From Pseudomonadota bacterium (GTDB taxonomy: Bacteria; Pseudomonadota; Alphaproteobacteria; Rhodospirillales; Magnetospirillaceae), in contig JAJXWP010000026.1 of NCBI GenBank assembly GCA_021781575.1, forward strand, positions 1 through 64,000: DNA of 64,000 bases. Reading direction: 5' to 3'. Numbering within the stretch: the stretch's first letter is position 1; each line of letters starts with the position of its first letter. The position numbers and the translations under genes are program-made. Shown here one piece after another: positions 58,635-64,000 of this stretch. Under the pieces are notes generated by a model. It had not been told where the DNA came from. It was given only the letters and a program-made list of their open reading frames with translations, and did not search any database.

Positions 58635-58644
58635 TTTAGTATGC

Positions 58645-58863
58645 TTAGCCAATCCAATGCTTATCGATTTGCGCCAGCTGAATAGGGGACCGCGCAAAAT
58701 CTTTATGAGCCGACAATCGCATAGGACAAGAATCCATTGAAGTAAAATGTGCTTTAATAGGATATTCCCCCGAACTCTTCATGAATAAGTCTTCATTAAG
58801 ATAAGCAATTATCTCTGTGGCACCCCCAGCAGCCTCCATCATAGCCAATTCAGCAACAGTCAC
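58645..58863 (-). CDS. Small 72-aa protein coupled to DUF190
   Basis: A 72-aa frame that begins with GTG overlapping the DUF190 stop (GTGA) and ends just before a strong terminator. Both facts support it being real. The DNA is clearly poorer in GC than the rest of the operon. The protein (MTVAELAMMEAAGGATEII...IDKHWIG) has one Cys and no signal peptide or membrane helix. I recognise no family. It may modulate the PII-like neighbour or the efflux pump. Confidence 0.6.
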   Translation of the reverse strand: MTVAELAMMEAAGGATEIIAYLNEDLFMKSSGEYPIKAHFTSMDSCPMRLSAHKDFARSPIQLAQIDKHWIG

Positions 58864-59222
58864 ATCGAGCGGCGATCAAGATTATCTTGATCATGTTCAT
58901 CACACAATTGAACACATTCCACCGGCTCCGAGGTCACTAGGCCTATTTCTCCCATACCTTCGAGAATACGGCGAAAGGCCGTTATCTTTCTTGGGGAATC
59001 GACGATTTCGATGACGATCGGCAAATCCTCGGAGAACAGCACTTCGACCGTGTGCAATCGAGTTGATCTGCCGAATCCTTGGATTCCGCGATACACCGTG
59101 GCGCCGGCGCAATGGACCTGCCGAGCCTTGCGGATGATCATCTCATAGAGCGGCAGCTCCGTGTGCCGTTTGTCTTCGCCAATGTAAATCGTCAGGCGAA
59201 TCATTTGTCTCGCGCTGGCCAT
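58860..59222 (-). CDS. DUF190 PII-like protein
   Basis: A 120-aa protein with the ferredoxin-like PII fold. Family marks: MIRLTIYIGEDKRH at the N-terminus, YEMIIRKARQVHCAGATVYRGIQGFG, and the LPIVIEIVDSP strand. Members bind nucleotides or anions and often sit beside transporters. Here it directly follows the outer-membrane-factor gene of an RND system (3-base gap), so it may sense cell state for the pump. The His/Asp-rich tail (DEHDQDNLD) could bind metal. Confidence 0.82.
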   Translation of the reverse strand: MASARQMIRLTIYIGEDKRHTELPLYEMIIRKARQVHCAGATVYRGIQGFGRSTRLHTVEVLFSEDLPIVIEIVDSPRKITAFRRILEGMGEIGLVTSEPVECVQLCDEHDQDNLDRRSM

Positions 59223-59225
59223 TGC

Positions 59226-60749
59226 CTATTGCCCTTCTCCTTGCGGCGGCCGGATCAGACGCTCGAACATGGCCAGGACAGCCGGATGGGGAAGGCGCAC
59301 CGGCGGGACGGCCTGGTAGTGCTCCCACCCCCCGCCAAGGCTCTTGAATACGGCAACGAACTGCTCGCCCGCCCCCTGTTGCGCGGCAATCAGATCCGCC
59401 TCGAGGGCATATTGCTGCCGTTCGGCGTCGACCACGTTAAGATAATCGGTCAGCCCGCGATCGTATCGTTCCGTCGCCAGCGCAACCGCCCGTTGGCTCT
59501 CCGACAACGCCTCCTCCAGGTTCCTGACCCGGTCCTGCTGGGCGCTGAAGGCGGAAACGGCGGAGTCGACATCCCGCACGGCATTCAGGACAGTTTGCTT
59601 GTAGCTCAGCAACTGTGCGTGGGTCTGCAGGTCCGCCACATCGACCAGTGCGTCCAAGGCACCGAAGTCGAGTACCGGCCAATAGGCCGAAGGCCCCAGC
59701 GACCACAAATGGGCATAATGGCCACTCGTCATCCTGGAGGACTGCACGCCGATACCGGCACCTATTGAGATATGGGGAAACAGATCGCCGACGGCAACGC
59801 CGGTGCGCGCCGTGGCCGCCGCAAGTTGGCGCTCGGCCTCCCGGATATCCGCCCGCCGTTGCAACAGGTCAAGCGGCAGGCCGGGCTCAATCTGTTCGGG
59901 AAGTGCGGGGATTGCCGCGGGCTTGGCCAATTCCCCTAATATTTCCTCGGGATAACGCCCAAGCAGGACGGCGATCGCATACTGCCCCGCCTCCACCGCC
60001 GCGGCCAATGGAGCGACTTCAGCCCGCAACGTGCTCAGCTCCCGCTCGGCCAGCGCCAGGTCCAACTCGTTGGTCAGGCCGTGCTCGTACCGCATCTTGA
60101 CGAAATCGCGCGACTGTTCGGCCACCGTCACATCCTCACGCAACACCGCCAGCTTCGTCTGCGCCCCACGCAAATCGACATAAGCCCGCACCAGATCGGA
60201 AATGACGTTGACCAACACGGCGTTACGCGCCTCGGCCGCCGCCTCGGCATCATAGATCCCCGCTTCGATGGCACGCCGATATCGCCCGAACAGGTCCAAC
60301 TCCCACAAGGTATCGAAGCCGGCCTCCTCGCGAATGTGCTGGAGTTCGTGGGCGTTGTCGCCCGACGACAGGACCGGTGGCACGCGGCCGCGCATGCCGT
60401 TGCGGCCACTGCCGTTCGCCGCCGCGCCCGCCGCATCCACCTGGGGAAGGGCGTTGGAGACCAGCACCGCCTCCTGGGTTCGCACCTGCTGCAGGCGGGT
60501 CAACGCGATCGCGATGTCGAGATTGGCCTTGATCGCCCGATCAACCAACGAATTCAGTTGCGGGTCGCCGAGGGTGCGCCACCATTGCGTATAATCGATC
60601 GGCACCTTGGCCCTCTCTGCCGCCGGTGCCGCAGCGAAGGATGGGGGCGTCGGTAATTCGGGCCTATGGTAATCGGGGCCGACGGTGCAGGCGGTCAATC
60701 CGCCGGCCAGCAGGAGCGGCAACGCCGCAATCCGGACGATCGGCGTCAC
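59226..60749 (-). CDS. Outer-membrane efflux factor, NodT family lipoprotein
   Basis: A 507-aa outer-membrane channel protein. The lipobox LTAC with Cys21 directs lipid attachment, followed by TVGPDYHRPELP, the classic NodT/OprM opening. Two tandem OEP repeats cover the rest. It completes the tripartite complex with the adaptor and pump encoded upstream. The GTG start overlaps the adaptor stop (GTGA). It could also serve the RND pump at 5690-8902, which lacks its own channel. Confidence 0.9.
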   Translation of the reverse strand: MTPIVRIAALPLLLAGGLTACTVGPDYHRPELPTPPSFAAAPAAERAKVPIDYTQWWRTLGDPQLNSLVDRAIKANLDIAIALTRLQQVRTQEAVLVSNALPQVDAAGAAANGSGRNGMRGRVPPVLSSGDNAHELQHIREEAGFDTLWELDLFGRYRRAIEAGIYDAEAAAEARNAVLVNVISDLVRAYVDLRGAQTKLAVLREDVTVAEQSRDFVKMRYEHGLTNELDLALAERELSTLRAEVAPLAAAVEAGQYAIAVLLGRYPEEILGELAKPAAIPALPEQIEPGLPLDLLQRRADIREAERQLAAATARTGVAVGDLFPHISIGAGIGVQSSRMTSGHYAHLWSLGPSAYWPVLDFGALDALVDVADLQTHAQLLSYKQTVLNAVRDVDSAVSAFSAQQDRVRNLEEALSESQRAVALATERYDRGLTDYLNVVDAERQQYALEADLIAAQQGAGEQFVAVFKSLGGGWEHYQAVPPVRLPHPAVLAMFERLIRPPQGEGQ

Positions 60750-62068
60750 CGCGCCGGCTCCGCAATGCTGCCGGCGGCGGGCTGTTGCTGCTGGGGCACC
60801 ACCTTGACCTGTTCACCATCGACGATCTGGTTGCTGATATTGAGGACGACTTTGGCGCCGACCGATACTCCGCTCCCCAGATCCACCACGTTGCCATAGT
60901 CGCGGCGGATCGTAACCGGCACGAAATGCACGCGACCATCCGCCCCGACGATGGCGACTTCCGGGCTGCGGCTTCGAAAGACCAAAGCGGCGGCCGGCAC
61001 CTCGACCGCTCCCTCATTGGCCAGCTGGAACGCCACCTCGACATACATGCCGGGTACCAGCGCGAGGTCGGGATTGGGTATGTCGATTTCCACCCGGAAC
61101 GTTCTGGCTTGGGGACTGATGGCTTCGGAGGTCCGAGTGATCTTGCCGGTGAACTTGCGACCGGCCAGGTCGTGAGCGGTGATCACCGCAGGTATGCCAA
61201 CTTTCATCAGATCCGCCTGCACGCTTTGCGGCGCCTCGACGAAAATACGGATCGGGTTGGCTTTGGACATGCGGTACAAGGGAGTGGTCTGAGCCGAACT
61301 TCCGGCCGAGACGAGATCGCCGATGTCGATCCGGCGTTGCGTTATGGTTCCGCTATAAGGAGCGGTGACCTGCTTGAACACCTGAAACGAGTTCAGCCGT
61401 TCGACCTCGGCCTCGTCGGCATTGACCTGGGCCCGAGCGGCGGCAAGCCTGGCTTGCGCACTGGCATATTGCGCCTTCTTGTCTTCCCGCTCCTGCTCGG
61501 ATACCACCCCTTTCGGCGCATTGCGCCAGCGGGCATAGGTGGTCTCGGCGAATGCGGCTTCCGCCTCACGCATCCTCACCGTGGCGTTGGCCGAGCGCAA
61601 TTTGGCTTTGGCCGCCACCAAGGCCGCGTCGAGTTCCGGCGTCTCGATGGCCGCCAGCACCTGGCCACGCTTCACATGGTCACCGATATCGGACCACCAG
61701 ATCCGCACATAGCCATTGACCCGGGCATAAATGGTGCTGGCGTACCACGCCGCGGTTTCGCCCGGCAGCACGAGGGGCTGCCCCGCCGGCGCGGGGCCAA
61801 CGGTGGCCACCACCACCTGCGGCGGAGCTGATGAAACGGCGAGAGCCTCGGTAGCCAGGCGGTGATCGTGATGCAGGCGGATTGAATACCGCAACAGGAA
61901 GCCAGCCGCCAAGATGAACATCAGACCGATGGCAAAGCGCCGAATGCGCCGCCCCGCCCTGCCTGCGGCCCGACCATCGCTGGGTGGGGGGGCCGAGGCC
62001 TCTTTCTCCGGTGGCGGACGGGAAGCCTGCGCCACGGTTCCGCCGAGTTGGTCGTCATGTGGTTGCAA
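60746..62068 (-). CDS. RND efflux adaptor (membrane fusion protein), third system
   Basis: An adaptor of about 440 aa. A Pro-rich cytoplasmic N-terminus precedes a single membrane anchor (FAIGLMFILAAGFLLRYSI). Lipoyl halves YARVNGYVRIWWSDIGDHV and VTAPYSGTITQRRIDIGD flank a long helical hairpin, followed by a beta-barrel. The start is uncertain: TTG at 62068 has GGAGG 8 bases upstream and overlaps the pump end, GTG at 62035 is an alternative. The longer frame to 62206 overlaps the pump gene too far. Confidence 0.85.
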   Translation of the reverse strand: MQPHDDQLGGTVAQASRPPPEKEASAPPPSDGRAAGRAGRRIRRFAIGLMFILAAGFLLRYSIRLHHDHRLATEALAVSSAPPQVVVATVGPAPAGQPLVLPGETAAWYASTIYARVNGYVRIWWSDIGDHVKRGQVLAAIETPELDAALVAAKAKLRSANATVRMREAEAAFAETTYARWRNAPKGVVSEQEREDKKAQYASAQARLAAARAQVNADEAEVERLNSFQVFKQVTAPYSGTITQRRIDIGDLVSAGSSAQTTPLYRMSKANPIRIFVEAPQSVQADLMKVGIPAVITAHDLAGRKFTGKITRTSEAISPQARTFRVEIDIPNPDLALVPGMYVEVAFQLANEGAVEVPAAALVFRSRSPEVAIVGADGRVHFVPVTIRRDYGNVVDLGSGVSVGAKVVLNISNQIVDGEQVKVVPQQQQPAAGSIAEPAR

Positions 62069-64000
62069 GGGGATCCCCTCCCGGCAAGGTGGGTTGCCTA
62101 CCGGCGGCCTGCCGGCGAAGCAGCCGGTACATGGTGGGAACGAAGACCAGGGTGGCGAAGGTGGCGAACAGCAGGCCGCCGATGACGGCCCGGGCCAGAG
62201 GCGCATTCTGCTCCCCGCCCTCGCCGACCCCGAGAGCCATCGGCACCATGCCGAGGATCATCGCGCCCGCCGTCATCAATACCGGGCGCAGCCGCGTATA
62301 GCCGGCGGCCGCCGCGGCACGCCAGGGATCGTCGCCGGCCGCCATTCGCTGGTTGGCAAAGGTCACCACCAGAATGCTGTTGGCGGTGGTCAGGCCGATG
62401 CACATCAGCGTGCCCATCAGGGCCGGAACGCTGAGATGCGTGCCGGTCAGATAAAGCATCCACATGACGCCGCTCAGGGCGAACGGCACGGCCATCAGGA
62501 CGATGGCCGGATCGAGCCAGCTTTGGAAGTTAATGACCAGGAACAGATAGACCAGCACGACCGCTAGGGCCATGCCGGAAAACAGCCCGGCGTAGCTCTC
62601 GGCCATGGTTTCCACCTGCCCGCTCAAGGTTACCGTGATCGCTTTTTCCGGCGCCGGCCGATCGGCGGCAATGACCTTGCGGATCCCCTCGGCCACCGAA
62701 TTCAAGTCGCGCCCCTGGACATCGGCCTGGACGTCGAAGACCGGCCGGATATTCAGCTGAGACATCACCATCGGCGTGGTGCCGCGCGGGAATTTCGCCA
62801 AATTCATCAGCATCTGGGGCGAACTGCCGCGTCTGTTCGCGGTAACCGGCAGCGTCCACAGGTCATTGGTGTTGTCGATTTTGTAGGTCGGCATCTGGAC
62901 CACCAGCGGGTAGCTGACGCCGTTCTTCGGGTCGACCCAGAAGTTGGGCGTTGTCTGCGCGCTGCCGTTGGTCGTCACCAGCACGTTGTCCGCGGTCGTC
63001 CGCTGATCGAGTCCCAGTTGGTTGGCCAGCATTCGATCGACATCGATCCCCAGCGTGGGCGCATCTGGAACCTGGAAGACATGGGAATCGACGACGCCGC
63101 CCACCGTCTGGATATCGTGCGCGAGCTTCGCCGCCAGCCGATAGGCTTCGCCATTGTCGGGCCCCGAGACACGGATATCGATGGGAGCCGGCTGGCCGAA
63201 ATTCAACACCTGGTCGACGATATCGGCCGGTTGAAAAAAGAACTCCAGCTGGGCGAAGCGACGCGGCAGTTCGCGGCGCAGGCGCGCGACGAGTTCCGCC
63301 GTGGGCGTATGCTTTTGTTTGAGAGAGATCAGAATTTCGCCGTCCATTGGCCCAATGGTCGCCGAATCGCTGAGGGCGATGTTCATGCCGCTGTACGGCA
63401 GCCCGATGTTGTCGAGCATGGTGTCGATCTGCCCAACCCCGACGATTTGGCGGATGGACTGTTCGACCTCGGCGAAATAGGTCTGGGTCCGTTCGATGCG
63501 CGTACCGGGCGGGGCACGCACATGCAGCCGCATCTGGCCGGCATCAACTTGCGGGAAAAAATCGCGGCCCAACAGGGGAAACAGCATCAACGATAGCGCC
63601 ATCAGGCCGAGGAAGAAGCCGACGCCGATGCCGGGACGCGACAAAATCCATTCCAGCGACTCACGATAGATCTCGCGAAACCGCTCGAAACCCCTGATGA
63701 ATAGGTGATGGACGGCAAGCAGCGGATTGCCGGATCGCCGCCCCGCCGCCCCGCCCGCTGCATGGTGTGTCGCCGCACCCGATCGCATCAGATATTGAAA
63801 CAATACGGGCACCAGCGTGAACGACAGCGCCAGGCTGGCCACCAGCGACACAATCACCGACAATGAAAGCGGAGAGAACAGGTACTTCGCCGTCCCCTGG
63901 AGGAGAAAGACGGGAACGAAGACGATGCAGATGCACAAGGTAGCCAGAAAGGTGGGAAGACCGACTTCACCGGCGCCCTCGACAATCGCTGCAACGAGAG
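62055..64000 (-). CDS. RND efflux pump permease, third system (5' end outside window)
   Basis: The C-terminal 648 residues of an AcrB-like pump; translation stays in frame to the window edge (…VEGAGEVGLPTFLATLCICIVFVP), so the apparent start at 63938 is only an internal TTG. The TM4-TM5 region just after the paired-Asp motif is at the edge, and the C-terminal half with PCR-type periplasmic loops, TM7-12 and the tail PGGDPLATT is complete. It heads the operon with adaptor, outer-membrane factor, DUF190 and a 72-aa protein. Confidence 0.92.
   Translation of the reverse strand, partial: LVAAIVEGAGEVGLPTFLATLCICIVFVPVFLLQGTAKYLFSPLSLSVIVSLVASLALSFTLVPVLFQYLMRSGAATHHAAGGAAGRRSGNPLLAVHHLFIRGFERFREIYRESLEWILSRPGIGVGFFLGLMALSLMLFPLLGRDFFPQVDAGQMRLHVRAPPGTRIERTQTYFAEVEQSIRQIVGVGQIDTMLDNIGLPYSGMNIALSDSATIGPMDGEILISLKQKHTPTAELVARLRRELPRRFAQLEFFFQPADIVDQVLNFGQPAPIDIRVSGPDNGEAYRLAAKLAHDIQTVGGVVDSHVFQVPDAPTLGIDVDRMLANQLGLDQRTTADNVLVTTNGSAQTTPNFWVDPKNGVSYPLVVQMPTYKIDNTNDLWTLPVTANRRGSSPQMLMNLAKFPRGTTPMVMSQLNIRPVFDVQADVQGRDLNSVAEGIRKVIAADRPAPEKAITVTLSGQVETMAESYAGLFSGMALAVVLVYLFLVINFQSWLDPAIVLMAVPFALSGVMWMLYLTGTHLSVPALMGTLMCIGLTTANSILVVTFANQRMAAGDDPWRAAAAAGYTRLRPVLMTAGAMILGMVPMALGVGEGGEQNAPLARAVIGGLLFATFATLVFVPTMYRLLRRQAAGRQPTLPGGDPLATT

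Noticed and set aside
1-64000. CRISPR arrays, tRNA or rRNA genes, insertion sequences, prophage genes
   Set aside because: No regularly spaced direct repeats, cloverleaf-type sequences, rRNA landmarks, transposases or phage proteins were seen.

Overview
The window is GC-rich, gene-dense DNA, probably from a free-living alphaproteobacterium of the Rhodospirillales (Magnetospirillum- or Rhodospirillum-like). This placement is an inference from composition, gene families and the large number of sensory and c-di-GMP proteins; no rRNA or other marker gene is present. I see no tRNA, rRNA, CRISPR array, insertion sequence or prophage gene.

Layout. 139-4649 (minus) is a complete branched-chain amino acid type ABC importer (livKHMGF order), followed by a hemerythrin-domain protein. 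5690-10060 (minus) is an HAE1-type RND pump with its adaptor but no outer-membrane factor. 10236-11994 (minus) is a YceI / cytochrome b561 / YceI sandwich operon. 12296-13816 holds a small Gly/Ser-rich secreted protein and an M48 peptidase. 14001-17205 (minus) is an unusual three-gene locus: a Gln-rich protein with three copies of a hydrophobic repeat, a 164-aa protein with a related motif, and a cytoplasmic-looking subtilisin-like protein whose oxyanion Asn is replaced and which ends in a duplicated 13-residue motif. 17644-20527 (plus) is a hybrid histidine kinase and a receiver-EAL protein.

20541-28618 looks like a surface-sugar locus: a CMP-Kdo-synthetase-like enzyme, a phosphatase, an APH-fold kinase, an SDR, an HpcH/HpaI aldolase, a GT2 glycosyltransferase fused to a degenerate NeuA-like domain, and an LDH2-type dehydrogenase. 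A rhodanese and a Tat-type exported beta-carbonic-anhydrase-like protein are inserted in it. 28748-35750 carries small envelope proteins, a soluble chemoreceptor with a sugar-diacid-type sensor, a pentapeptide-like protein, a receiver-DUF3369-GGDEF-EAL protein and a histidine kinase with an ETR1-like ethylene/copper-binding membrane domain. 35798-40204 holds a D-lactate-dehydrogenase-like flavin/Fe-S enzyme and a TsdB/TsdA-like dihaem cytochrome pair. A 19-bp palindrome is shared by the promoters of the chemoreceptor and the dehydrogenase.

40463-47707 contains an MFS transporter, an unknown exported protein, a possible 41-aa gene, a divergent LysR / YeiH pair, and an RsbU / RsbW / STAS partner-switching set. 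47778-49852 holds a methyltransferase, an AhpD-like protein and two DUF2892 membrane proteins, one fused to rhodanese. 49934-54901 is a second RND adaptor and pump with a DUF6125 gene. 54993-58511 holds an HtrA protease, an LTXXQ periplasmic protein and an outer-membrane protein. 58645-64000 (minus) is a third RND system (the pump runs off the window end) with adaptor, outer-membrane factor, a PII-like DUF190 protein and a low-GC 72-aa ORF, closed by a strong terminator.

The recurring themes are envelope export and stress, sulfur chemistry (two rhodaneses, TsdAB, YeiH) and signalling through c-di-GMP and chemotaxis. Many starts are ATGA/GTGA overlaps, so translational coupling is common.
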